Positions 12,658 to 20,154 are shown, counted from the first letter of the stretch. The stretch is DNA of 64,000 nucleotides from Onthophagus taurus (GCF_036711975.1 NC_091973.1:10044001-10108000); one strand, 5' to 3'. Program-made: numbers and translations. Notes: generated by a model not told the origin, from the sequence alone.

Positions 12658-12692
12658 CATAAATAGCAAGTCAGGTTCATAAAAGATTAGTT
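12658..12692 (+). promoter_or_regulatory. TATA/initiator promoter downstream of TIR fragment
   Basis: CATAAATA at 12658-12665 is in the same local context as the TIR promoter (TGC-ATAAATAGCA against TGC-TTTAAATAGCA). TTAGT follows with its A at 12689, 31 bases on. It would start the transcript whose spliced leader creates the ATG of the next gene. Confidence 0.5.
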
Positions 12693-12737
12693 TCATTGAA
12701 ATCATCCGACGTAGTGGTGACATAACAACGCAGAACA

Positions 12738-13692
12738 AGTAACTCCATAAACACTTGTCTTACAGCAGAAGTATTAATGTTATATATACTTAGTGGGTTC
12801 CAGACAACAATATACAAAAGCACCGAAGAGAAGTCTCGAGGTTCAACAGGCGGTGTCCAAAAAAGCGAGCATAAGTCCAAAGGTGATAAAACCCTCGTTG
12901 ACACCCGTGGCATCTGAAGAGGTGTTAAAACAAGAAAAGTTTAATACAGTTATAGAGTGTGGTAACAATATGCAAGCGGTCGCTGATGGAAAAGATTCGT
13001 TTGCAGACTTAAGCCCTTTTATTATGACGCAAAGTGTTAACGGTAATAATGAAGTAGTTTCGAGAATAGATAACATGGAGAGCTTAACCAACATGTCGGA
13101 CAGTACAGTAAGAGCAAGTAGAGGTCCTCTATTTTCGGAAACAGTGTATGCACTAAATAAGAGCCGCACGAAATGTGTGGCAATAGGATTAAGTGCTGAC
13201 TTACATTTTGAACCAGTGGTAAGGTTAATGGGAAAAGGTCAATGTTTAACATTAACGGAAAACGATTGGCACAACATTATTATGTATAAGTCAACAATCA
13301 CAAACAGTTTTGCTAATCAGTCTCCGTCGCAGATAGTGTTGTGTGGTGTCAGTATATCGTGCGATTGGATGGAAAACGTTTGCAAGATTTTAAAGTTGGA
13401 GAGGGGTGGAGAATATGTATATATTGCATATGAATCGTTGCATGAGCTTTGGAACGTAGCAGATTTAGTAGCAACTCGACTGAAATTATTGAGAACTGTG
13501 AATTACAAAGCATATTATGATAGTGTTATAAACGCGTTAGCTGCAATGGATGGAGATGTGAAACGTAATATGTTAACGATGCTCAATGAATCGTGTTCTG
13601 AACAAATATGTATAAGTAAGGAAGTGATGTTGTACAATTTCGATAAAATCTTGTTGGATGTAGATTTGTTTAAATTATTTCACAATCAATAA
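12738..13692 (+). CDS. Unknown Polinton protein (299 aa), start codon assembled by splicing
   Basis: The continuous frame begins at 12794 with no ATG; an in-frame stop (12775-12777) lies just upstream and the first internal ATG is at 12970. A 55-bp intron, 12739-12793 (GTAACT...TTATATATACTTAG), joins the A at 12738 to TG at 12794 and makes ATG in good context. Predicted CDS: join(12738, 12794-13692). The N-terminal third (about 1-110) is polar and basic with K/S/P-rich stretches. The C-terminal two thirds is a mixed, probably folded domain without a motif I recognise. The stop is 4 bp before the next ATG. Function unknown; the conserved-looking C-terminal half suggests a genuine element protein. 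Confidence 0.7.
12739..12793 (+). other. Predicted 55-bp intron that splits a start codon
   Basis: GTAACT donor, ATTAAT branch-like motif, and CTTAG acceptor after a T/A-rich tract. Its length agrees with the 59-60 bp introns elsewhere in the element. Removal creates ATG exactly in frame with the long ORF. Confidence 0.6.
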
Positions 13693-13696
13693 AGAC

Positions 13697-13921
13697 ATGG
13701 GTAAGGTGCGGATTGATGAGAGTAAAAATGAGATGCATAGAATGTATGCATGGACTTATGCGTATAGACAATCACGAAAGTGTAATTGGGAGGAAATGTA
13801 TTTAGATCGTCTTAGATTTAAGAATAGAATAAGTTATGTAAATGATATGTTACACCTGTACTTAAGCAGCGAATTTAGAAATAAGATTTTTCATGAAAGA
13901 TTTAAATATGTAATGACTTAA
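13697..13921 (+). CDS. Small basic protein of unknown function (74 aa)
   Basis: ATG at 13697 lies 4 bp after the previous stop, with two overlapping AATAAA signals directly after its own stop. Rich in Arg, Lys, Tyr and Met, with several aromatic-basic repeats; no signal peptide or membrane segment. The tight spacing suggests it is read from the same transcript as the preceding gene or from an unseen internal promoter. I do not recognise the family. A full-length frame between two strong signals argues that it is real. Confidence 0.55.
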   Translation: MGKVRIDESKNEMHRMYAWTYAYRQSRKCNWEEMYLDRLRFKNRISYVNDMLHLYLSSEFRNKIFHERFKYVMT

Positions 13922-13931
13922 AATAAATAAA
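13922..13931 (+). terminator. Overlapping polyadenylation signals
   Basis: AATAAATAAA directly after the stop of the 74-aa gene, followed by a T-run. Marks the end of the first two-gene unit. Confidence 0.6.
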
Positions 13932-13994
13932 AATTTTTTTCAAATGTGAGCGTATTATTAACCATCCAATATTCACCGAATAATGTGCGAAAGC

Positions 13995-14027
13995 TATTAA
14001 ATATAATGGTATGAATGTTAGGACAGT
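13995..14027 (+). promoter_or_regulatory. TATA/initiator promoter of the PLA2-like gene
   Basis: TATTAAATATAA starts at 13995 and ACAGT has its A at 14025. The three short ATGs between them would lie upstream of the start site, leaving the ATG at 14036 as the first in the mRNA. Confidence 0.5.
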
Positions 14028-14035
14028 GAAACAGT

Positions 14036-14938
14036 ATGCATCGATCAAGCAAACGGTCTGGTCGAGGTATTGTGAATACATTAATCAATAAGCTTCCGAT
14101 AGAACTACATTTGCCAGGTTATAATTATTGCGGTCCGGGAACCAAATTGGTAAAGAGATTAGTTCGTGGAGATCAGGGAGTGAATAAATTAGACGACGCC
14201 TGTAAAACGCATAATATTGCCTACGCAGCGACATCGAATTTAGCTGAGCGACACATAGCCGATAAAGAGTTGTATAAGACGGCGAAAGAGCGGTTGAGAA
14301 GTAAAGACGCAAGCTTAGGAGAGCGACTATCGTCGGCGTTAGTGTCAACGATAATGAAAGGAAAAACAATAATGGGTATGGGAATGCAAATTCGTGCCCT
14401 AAGACGTAGAGGAACAACTCGTCAGAAGTTGAAACGTGGCGGTAAGTTGTCGTTTACGCAGGCAATGAACTTAGTGCGGCGAGCGATTGCACAGACCAAC
14501 AGTACGAATACAAAGGGAGATGTACAAGTGGGTTACAATCTGTTGAAACCTTATCAAGGTAGAATACTTAAACCGCGCGGAAAAATAATCAAGATTCCCA
14601 AGACGGGAGGTTTTTTACCCTTAATACTTGCAGCTTTGGGTGCTCTCGGTTCTTTAGGCGGAGGTGCAGCAGCTATTGCAAAAACCGTAAACGAAGCAAA
14701 AATAGCAAGGGAGCAGTTACAAGAAGCCCAACGTCACAATCGGGCTATGGAACCAAAAGCGATCGGCAGCGGTTTGTATATTAAACCATATAAGCAAGGT
14801 TGCGGACTAGTCATGAAAACGGTATCACGAAAATCAAAGCGACTAAAACGCCCCAAGAGGGCGAACAAAATTGGTACAGGAATGTTTATTAATCCATATA
14901 AAAAGGGTTGTGGTTATAAAACTGTAGCAAAAAACTAA
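14036..14938 (+). CDS. Phospholipase A2-like, membrane-active virion protein (300 aa)
   Basis: Residues 26-66 carry the parvovirus-type PLA2 signature: YCGPGT at 31-36, then D53-D54 and H59-N60-I-A-Y63. In the active family the residue after the catalytic His is a Ca2+-binding Asp; here it is Asn, so activity is doubtful. Residues 110-190 are strongly basic. Residues 191-216 form a Gly/Ala/Leu-rich hydrophobic segment. The tail holds two copies of an I-G-(S/T)-G-x-x-I-x-P-Y-K-x-G-C-G motif (243-257 and 279-293). This layout (lipase-like head, hydrophobic segment, basic tail) fits a capsid-internal protein for membrane penetration or DNA binding. It precedes the protease and capsid genes. The stop is followed at once by a second in-frame stop, and AATAAA overlaps both. 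Confidence 0.85.
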   Translation: MHRSSKRSGRGIVNTLINKLPIELHLPGYNYCGPGTKLVKRLVRGDQGVNKLDDACKTHNIAYAATSNLAERHIADKELYKTAKERLRSKDASLGERLSSALVSTIMKGKTIMGMGMQIRALRRRGTTRQKLKRGGKLSFTQAMNLVRRAIAQTNSTNTKGDVQVGYNLLKPYQGRILKPRGKIIKIPKTGGFLPLILAALGALGSLGGGAAAIAKTVNEAKIAREQLQEAQRHNRAMEPKAIGSGLYIKPYKQGCGLVMKTVSRKSKRLKRPKRANKIGTGMFINPYKKGCGYKTVAKN

Positions 14939-14942
14939 TAAA
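14937..14942 (+). terminator. Polyadenylation signal overlapping the tandem stop
   Basis: AATAAA is embedded in the TAA TAA A that ends the PLA2-like gene. It would separate that mRNA from the protease frame downstream. Confidence 0.5.
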
Positions 14943-15001
14943 AATACCCCAACATTCTTCAATACTTCAACATTCATCTGTTAAACTTTCGTGGGGTGTA
15001 C

Positions 15002-15304
15002 ATGAGAAACAATTTACCGAAGAAAATCCGAAAACGAGAGAGTGGGATAATAAATCTTGATAATCGTACGGGTCCCGGTACTCACTGGACAGCTTACAAC
15101 AAGGATGGTGTAAATGTTAACTACTTTGACAGTTATGGAGATTTACGACCACCGATTGAAGTGGAGAAGTATTTTATATCGGATGGGGGGAGAAATATTG
15201 TGAGGTATAATTATCGACGATATCAAAAAGAAGATCAAACAAATTGTGGACAATTGTGTCTGCATTTCTTAGATAGTTTAAATACCAAGGAAGTATCCGT
15301 GTAA
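15002..15304 (+). CDS. PRO: Adenovirus-type cysteine protease (PRO), apparently lacking its N-terminus
   Basis: Capsid-maturation protease of the adenain clan. From the first ATG (15002) the catalytic residues are H28 (GTHW), D43 (YFDSYGD), Q75 and C82 (NCGQLC), with the Q seven residues before the Cys as in the family. All are intact. At 100 aa it is short. The conserved segment just before this ATG (F-R-G-V-Y-M) is encoded in the same frame from 14987, and the frame stays open to a TAA at 14939-14941, but no ATG lies there and I see no AG acceptor between 14942 and 14993. Either translation starts at a non-AUG codon (a CTG at 14978 is available), or the start was lost and this copy makes a truncated enzyme. 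Its substrates would be the neighbouring capsid proteins. Confidence 0.85.
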   Translation: MRNNLPKKIRKRESGIINLDNRTGPGTHWTAYNKDGVNVNYFDSYGDLRPPIEVEKYFISDGGRNIVRYNYRRYQKEDQTNCGQLCLHFLDSLNTKEVSV

Positions 15305-15311
15305 GATTAGT
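15278..15311 (+). promoter_or_regulatory. TATA/initiator promoter of the minor capsid gene
   Basis: TTTAAATA at 15278-15285, inside the end of the protease frame, and TTAGT with its A at 15309, exactly 31 bases after the first T. Leader of about 16 nt to the ATG at 15325. Confidence 0.55.
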
Positions 15312-15324
15312 CTTGAGAACAACA

Positions 15325-16068
15325 ATGGAACAAGATACAATACATACAAGTTATACATTTACGCTCACCGGAAGGGGGTCGGAGTTGTCTTGTAACTTTA
15401 ACCCACCGATTTATTTGAATGAACTCGGTACATACGAGTTAGCTCTTTTAAATTTCGAAACGTTCAATACGTTACCTAATATCGATTCAACAAACAATAT
15501 TTTACAATATGAAGATCATATGGGAAATTTTACAGAGAATATTGAAATACCGCTAGGAACATACGATATTAACGATATTAACGAATACGTTAAAAAAACA
15601 TTAACAGCGAGGAATATTCTCAGCGTGACTACACCGGGTACACAGATACGCATAAGAGGTAATAATAATACGCAACGTGCTGAGATAAAAACAAACCGGC
15701 GAATAAATTTTGCTAGCGATAATTCAATCGGTTCCTTACTTGGTTTTAACCCTAAAGTTATACCTAAAAACACGATAACAGAATCGGATCATATCGTGAA
15801 TATAAATAAAACGAATGCATTACAAATTTATTGTAATTTGAGCTCCGGATCGTATACGAATGGACAACCCATGCACGTGTTGTATCATTTCTTCCTGAAC
15901 GTACCGGCTGGTTTTAAAATAATAGAAGCTCCGCAACAACCGATTTACTTACCTGTTACAACGAACGTGATTAGTACATTAATAGTACGCATACTTGATC
16001 AGGACGGTCAGTTGGTAAACTTCAGAGACGAAGAAGTGACCGTGAGAGTGCACTTGAAATCGGTGTGA
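15325..16068 (+). CDS. Minor capsid (penton) protein, single jelly-roll (247 aa)
   Basis: ATG at 15325 is the first in-frame start after the promoter. The N-terminus (TFTLTGRGSEL, then LGTYELALLNFETF) and the strand-rich remainder match the minor capsid protein of Polintons, a single jelly-roll that forms the pentameric vertices. The order penton, small protein, major capsid is also typical. The sequence is full length without breaks. It ends 17 bp before the ATG of the next small gene. Identification rests on recognised sequence pattern and position; no search was run. Confidence 0.85.
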   Translation: MEQDTIHTSYTFTLTGRGSELSCNFNPPIYLNELGTYELALLNFETFNTLPNIDSTNNILQYEDHMGNFTENIEIPLGTYDINDINEYVKKTLTARNILSVTTPGTQIRIRGNNNTQRAEIKTNRRINFASDNSIGSLLGFNPKVIPKNTITESDHIVNINKTNALQIYCNLSSGSYTNGQPMHVLYHFFLNVPAGFKIIEAPQQPIYLPVTTNVISTLIVRILDQDGQLVNFRDEEVTVRVHLKSV

Positions 16069-16085
16069 GTAGTAGGGTATTTAAT

Positions 16086-16256
16086 ATGGGTATAGTGTAC
16101 GACGTTCGAAGAAAAGCACAGGAAAATCTGGGTGATAGAGTAATGTATAAAACGGTACGAAAGGATGTAAAACCTAACAGTAAGCGAAAATCAACTACCC
16201 AGTTAACACGCGTCAATCGTCAGTATTTAAGCAACTTAGGTTTTCAACTACTATAA
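16086..16256 (+). CDS. Small basic protein between penton and major capsid (56 aa)
   Basis: First ATG in the frame is at 16086. The product is highly basic (Lys/Arg clusters near residues 9-35) with a hydrophobic C-terminal end. Its TAA abuts the ATG of the major capsid gene with no spacing (TAAATG), which points to a shared transcript with reinitiation or leaky scanning. The position between the two capsid genes suggests a small virion or DNA-binding protein. The family is not recognised with confidence. Confidence 0.6.
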   Translation: MGIVYDVRRKAQENLGDRVMYKTVRKDVKPNSKRKSTTQLTRVNRQYLSNLGFQLL

Positions 16257-17519
16257 ATGGACTCCTTAAACGTCACGGAGAAAATAAAAGTAGATAACTC
16301 GATTGTAAGTTACGAATATCATTCCCATCAACCGTTTGGTTCTACTAGCTTCGGTAACAATGATGAAATTCGTATAGGCATACCCGAAATAGACAATTAC
16401 ACATTGCCTCATGAAAGTTTTTTGTATGTGGAAGGGAGCGTACGTAAACTGGATGCGAGTGGTAAAGCAACAAAAGATGCTAGTGCAACTGCAAAATTGA
16501 TAAATAATCCTGTAGCGTTTATGTTCAGTGATATTCGCTATCTTATAAATGGTGTTCAAATAGATGGAGTGAGAAACGTGGGGTTAACATCATGTATGAA
16601 AGGATACTTTTCGTATACCCCTCACGATATAATAAAGTTGGCGAACGCAGGTTGGAACATGGGCGAGGATCTGCTAGGTCAAGTGGTCCCAACATCCCCT
16701 GTAACGGATGCAATAATGGATAAAAATGGAAATTTTGGATTGAGTGTACCGCTAAAGACATTAATAGGGTTTGCTGAAGATTTTAAAACAATTGTGATGA
16801 ATGTGAGACAAGAGCTAGTGTTAATTCGTAATAATGATGATAATGATGTGCTTGTGAATACGGTAGAAGAACCGTTACAGTTAAAAATCGATAAAGTTGT
16901 GTGGAGAATGCCCCATCTAGCCGTAGGCTTACGAGAACAATTAGCTCTAACAAAAATAGCAGGACGAAATATTGATCTGCAAATACCTTTTCGCAGTTGG
17001 GAAGTACATGAATATCCTTCTTTACCTCAAACAACAAAGCATTCATGGGCTGTGAAAACAGCTCCGCAGTTGGAAACACCTAGATTTATAATAATTGGGT
17101 TTCAAACAAAGAAGAAAGGAAAACAGTTGGCGAACATGGCAACCTTTGATAATGTAAAACTCACCAATTTGACGGTATTCCTAAACGGTGAACGCTACCC
17201 ATACGATAATCTGAACGTGGACTTTGATAGTAATCGTGTCGCAGTGTTATATGACATGTATACACGCTTTCTAAAGTCCTACTATGGGAAGGAAGGAGAA
17301 CCATTACTCACTCCGAAACAATTTATTGAAAATTATCCACTGATTGGAATTGATTGTACATATCAAGCAGAAGCGCTACACAAAAGTGGGGTAGAAATAC
17401 GGATAGAATTTACGACAAAAAATCCGATTCCTGATGGTACCACAGCATACTGTTTAGTTTTACATGATAAGGCGTTTCAATATTCTCCACTAACAAAAAT
17501 CGTCAAACAAATGACTTGA
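16257..17519 (+). CDS. Major capsid protein, double jelly-roll (420 aa)
   Basis: The main shell protein of the predicted icosahedral virion. Length and sequence fit the Polinton double-jelly-roll capsid protein: an N-terminal extended segment, a first barrel over about residues 20-220, and a second barrel with the recognisable FLNGERYPYDNLN and LYDMYTRF segments (about 310-345), followed by a C-terminal IEFTTKNPIPDGTTAYC region (about 380-400). The frame is uninterrupted. The start directly abuts the stop of the small basic gene. No AATAAA directly follows; the next one is at 17736, inside the following gene. Confidence 0.93.
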   Translation: MDSLNVTEKIKVDNSIVSYEYHSHQPFGSTSFGNNDEIRIGIPEIDNYTLPHESFLYVEGSVRKLDASGKATKDASATAKLINNPVAFMFSDIRYLINGVQIDGVRNVGLTSCMKGYFSYTPHDIIKLANAGWNMGEDLLGQVVPTSPVTDAIMDKNGNFGLSVPLKTLIGFAEDFKTIVMNVRQELVLIRNNDDNDVLVNTVEEPLQLKIDKVVWRMPHLAVGLREQLALTKIAGRNIDLQIPFRSWEVHEYPSLPQTTKHSWAVKTAPQLETPRFIIIGFQTKKKGKQLANMATFDNVKLTNLTVFLNGERYPYDNLNVDFDSNRVAVLYDMYTRFLKSYYGKEGEPLLTPKQFIENYPLIGIDCTYQAEALHKSGVEIRIEFTTKNPIPDGTTAYCLVLHDKAFQYSPLTKIVKQMT

Positions 17520-17643
17520 GTATGGGGAAAGAAGGGTTGGTAGTGTGTAGTTGGATCGGATCCTGAGCCGCATCGCACCCGTAGCTCATCATCCGAAATG
17601 TGAGACTTCTATATTCAGCGTAAACAAAAAAAAAGTCGTAGAG

Positions 17644-17679
17644 TATAAGTTGTGCGACAGATTTCTACGGCTGCATAGT
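17644..17679 (+). promoter_or_regulatory. Possible TATA/initiator promoter
   Basis: TATAAGT at 17644-17650 and ATAGT with its A at 17677. It would start the transcript of the gene at 17728. A short upstream ORF (17697-17741) overlaps the start region. Confidence 0.35.
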
Positions 17680-17727
17680 ACGACGTTGTACGTTGTATGG
17701 ATAATCGTGTTGATGTACGGAAGCAAG

Positions 17728-18207
17728 ATGTATTCAAATAAAACTCAATACATAATTCTCGATATACAAGGTTTCATGGTCAACGAAGATCAGTTCGTAC
17801 CTAAAGAATTAGCATCATGTGATAGTAACAAATGCATAACCCACCACGTTTTTCAACCGAGTAGCAGTATAGCTTCATTACCATCTAAATATAGGAATAC
17901 TGCAAACTGGTTAATGACACATCATCATTGCATCGACTGGAAAGTTGGTTTTATCCATCCAATGGAATTCCACGCCATAGTCAAATATCTGTGTCGGAAT
18001 GTCAAGAAAGTGTATGTTAAAGGACCTGAAAAAATTAAATTTTTAAGACATATTATTTCCGCGCCGATATTTGCGTTGGAAGGTAGTATCTATAAACTTG
18101 AGATGGGTATACCGAGCTGTGCTTTTCACTCGCGACGAAGAAGTATGTGCGCTCTTTCCAATGTACGCCACTTACAAGAAGTTGTCGAGGGGGAGGGGGG
18201 ATTGTAA
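17728..18207 (+). CDS. Unknown Polinton protein, DxQGF/VKG family, long form (159 aa)
   Basis: Paralogue of the gene at 11709. Shared landmarks in order: DIQGF near residue 12, KEL, H-H-x-F-x-P, W with paired histidines, and VYVKG-x-x-K near residue 99. It continues with a C-x-x-H segment and CALSNV, absent from the shorter copy. The ATG at 17728 is chosen because it places DIQGF at the same distance from the start as in the paralogue; 17713 is a second in-frame ATG. The last few residues run into the 68-bp tandem repeat, so the extreme C-terminus may be non-native. The presence of two divergent copies in one element suggests separate roles; function unknown. Confidence 0.7.
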   Translation: MYSNKTQYIILDIQGFMVNEDQFVPKELASCDSNKCITHHVFQPSSSIASLPSKYRNTANWLMTHHHCIDWKVGFIHPMEFHAIVKYLCRNVKKVYVKGPEKIKFLRHIISAPIFALEGSIYKLEMGIPSCAFHSRRRSMCALSNVRHLQEVVEGEGGL

Positions 18208-18405
18208 CCCCCCTTGAGTCACGGGCGAAGATAAGGTCCGAACGACCTCGCATTCTCAGACAGTATGACCTCCCCTTGGGCCACAGGCGATAACAAGGAG
18301 AAAACCTGGACAACCTCGCATTCCCAGACAGTATGACCTCCCCTTCAGTCACAGGCGATAACAAGGAGAAGACCTAAACGACCTCGCATTCCCAGACAGT
18401 TGACC
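18200..18405. repeat. Three-copy 68-bp tandem repeat
   Basis: The core CCTCGCATTC(T/C)CAGACAG starts at 18246, 18314 and 18382, a period of 68 bp. Each unit also has a GACCTCCCCTT-type segment and a ACAGGCGATAACAAGGAG-type segment. Non-coding, C/G-richer than its surroundings. Confidence 0.9.
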
Positions 18406-18544
18406 GGACAAATACCTGTTCACTAACCCGTACTTAAAGGTAGTGGAAAGTGGGTTACTCCTCACTCCGTGTACAGCAGTCGCTGAGTGATATAGTAGTG
18501 TACAAAAGACGATAATTCCTTAAAAAGTGTGTTTACGATAATAA
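18406..18544. other. Intergenic segment, no gene seen
   Basis: About 140 bp between the tandem repeat and the duplicated exon unit. Possible upstream exon or leader, but no ATG-led frame is convincing. Confidence 0.4.
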
Positions 18545-18904
18545 CAGATTTTGTTAAAAACTGTGTTTTTCCGACCACGAAGAAATCGCTTTCTGCTAGA
18601 AAACCATTTGAAAAGTAAGTTACATCAATACAATTTTTATCGGTTTTCTTCATGTATGTTTGTGATGATTTCAGGTATTAATTGTTATACGCTGAGAAAA
18701 GTGGTTCTTCAGCGCATTGCAAACCTGTCAGACGTGATAGAAAACCATTTGAAAAGTAAGTTACATCAATACAATTTTTATCGGTTTTCTTCATGTATGT
18801 TTGTGATGATTTCAGACATTAATAGTTATACGCTGAGAAAAGTGGTTCTTCAGCGCATTGCAAACTTGTCAGACGTGAGCGAACGTATAATTTTAATAAA
18901 ATAA
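18545..18904 (+). CDS. Small gene with a tandemly duplicated exon/intron unit
   Basis: A 141-bp unit is duplicated in tandem: GTAAGT at 18615 and 18756, near-identical sequence between. Each unit contains a perfect 60-bp intron (18615-18674 and 18756-18815; GTAAGT to TTTCAG) and an 81-bp exon. Both introns are a multiple of 3 and free of stops, so the frame stays open whether they are removed or kept. Spliced, the product repeats a segment Y-T-L-R-K-V-V-L-Q-R-I-A-N-L-S-D-V, basic and helix-like. No ATG is present upstream in frame (stop at 18542), so a further 5' exon must be missing from my reading. AATAAA follows at 18895. Function unknown; partial annotation. Confidence 0.45.
   Translation, partial: QILLKTVFFRPRRNRFLLENHLKSKLHQYNFYRFSSCMFVMISGINCYTLRKVVLQRIANLSDVIENHLKSKLHQYNFYRFSSCMFVMISDINSYTLRKVVLQRIANLSDVSERIILIK
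18615..18674 (+). other. Predicted 60-bp intron, copy 1
   Basis: Consensus GTAAGT donor and pyrimidine-rich tail with TTTCAG acceptor; 60 nt, no in-frame stop. Confidence 0.65.
18756..18815 (+). other. Predicted 60-bp intron, copy 2
   Basis: Same donor, acceptor and length as copy 1, 141 bp downstream. Confidence 0.65.
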
Positions 18905-18950
18905 TCCAAATTTTTTGTAACCCTTTTGATTCCTTGAAGTCTTTCCCATT

Positions 18951-20108
18951 ATGCTTCACTTAATTGGTAACAGCCACGCTCGTGCAAGCGATAATACCGA
19001 TGGTATGACCGACCCACTGGTTGCCGTGCTGCCACGCAATAACGACAGTACGAATGTTGTTGAGTCAAGCCTACCGTCGTTACCATTATATTGCAGCGGC
19101 AACTTTGACGGTTTGAGTCGTACCATGCAGGATTTCACTACAGACCCACCACTGTACGAGCAAATAATGAATGAGCTCCGGTCACAGCCAGGGAACGACA
19201 ATGGTGCGATTGTTACCACCAGTCCAACCTTGTCGTCCTACGGCTTAACTCGCATCAGTATGGAGATACGAGAAGAAGGAACATATCAGGAAGTTGTTGT
19301 GCCACCTGAACCTGCTACCAATCAGACCGACGTGGTACAACCACTTCCAGATATTGTACATACGGATGTCACAAGTCAAGCACCTGCTGAAAACCAGGTG
19401 CTTGCGGCACCGTCTGTACCAGCGACGGAAGACGTATCCCAACCCTCCGATAGGATATGTGTTTCGCCTGTCTTCTCGAGTGGACCCATACGGTACACAT
19501 CCCGCCGTATAAAAAAACGCGTCAACTTGTTGTCAAGGGGTTGCGTGAAACAAACTACCCGCCCAAACCCTTCTCCTGCTTCACAAGACTCCTGTAGATT
19601 GCTGCGCAACGCATTAGCCAAACCTCCCCGTAACACACGAAGAGTACCTACACTCGCTACAGTAACCAGACCTGCAACGGTGGTTACATCTCCACCAGAG
19701 GTGACCATCGACATCCGTGACAGCCCGCCAACTATCACAACTATCCCACCACAAAATGTGGTGTTCCCACCACCTTTACCTATCCCTACTATCCCGCAGA
19801 GGCAAAATCTTCCAGCTGTAAATACCGCACATCCCGACCCATGGGTTGATGCGTTTCTGCATTCAACAACCAACTTGGCAAGCAGTCTTTTGTCCCAAGA
19901 GGATTTTTTCATCTTGGGCTTGAAACCTCAATTGCAAACCAAAGTGACGACTTTGGAACATCATAAGCGCCACTTCGTGAACGCGTTGAATGCAGTAAAC
20001 CAGAATCCCACCGTCTGCTTTGCTGCTTCTTCAAACATCCTTAACATGTACAACACCAAAATTAACCTGTATAAGTCCCTTCTCAGGCTGCTGCCTGACA
20101 ACGGTTAA
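18951..20108 (+). CDS. Proline/threonine-rich cargo protein, unrecognised (385 aa; likely exon 1)
   Basis: ATG at 18951. Residues 1-180 are acidic and low-complexity with many Pro/Thr/Ser. Residues 181-235 contain a basic stretch (RRIKKR at about 184-189). Residues 240-295 are Pro/Thr-rich. The C-terminal part (about 300-380) looks folded, with a segment EDFFILGLKPQLQ that distantly recalls the BESS protein-interaction motif (weak). Base composition is visibly richer in C than the surrounding A/T-rich genes, as expected of captured host DNA. A donor GTTAAT at 20104 and acceptor TTGCAG at 20154 would splice codon 385 in frame to the next exon, giving a 578-aa protein. Not a standard Polinton gene in my knowledge. 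Function unknown. Confidence 0.65.
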   Translation: MLHLIGNSHARASDNTDGMTDPLVAVLPRNNDSTNVVESSLPSLPLYCSGNFDGLSRTMQDFTTDPPLYEQIMNELRSQPGNDNGAIVTTSPTLSSYGLTRISMEIREEGTYQEVVVPPEPATNQTDVVQPLPDIVHTDVTSQAPAENQVLAAPSVPATEDVSQPSDRICVSPVFSSGPIRYTSRRIKKRVNLLSRGCVKQTTRPNPSPASQDSCRLLRNALAKPPRNTRRVPTLATVTRPATVVTSPPEVTIDIRDSPPTITTIPPQNVVFPPPLPIPTIPQRQNLPAVNTAHPDPWVDAFLHSTTNLASSLLSQEDFFILGLKPQLQTKVTTLEHHKRHFVNALNAVNQNPTVCFAASSNILNMYNTKINLYKSLLRLLPDNG

Positions 20109-20154
20109 TAGCGTTTTTTTTTTGAAGCTCGTTCAGTTTTTTTGTCTCTTGCAG
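20104..20154 (+). other. Possible 51-bp intron linking the cargo exons
   Basis: GTTAAT donor (weak), strong T-rich tract and TTGCAG acceptor. The phase is compatible (one base before, two after). It would remove the TAA that ends the upstream frame. Confidence 0.45.

Larger units (their letters stand above)
18599..18880. repeat. Two-copy tandem duplication, 141-bp unit
   Basis: GAAAACCATTTGAAAAG recurs at a spacing of 141 bp, with only a few differences between copies. It duplicates one exon plus one intron. Confidence 0.9.

Noticed and set aside
12777..12917. ATG at 12777 as start of the second gene
   Set aside because: It opens a different frame that stops after 46 codons; it lies within the predicted intron. 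The long frame needs the spliced ATG instead.
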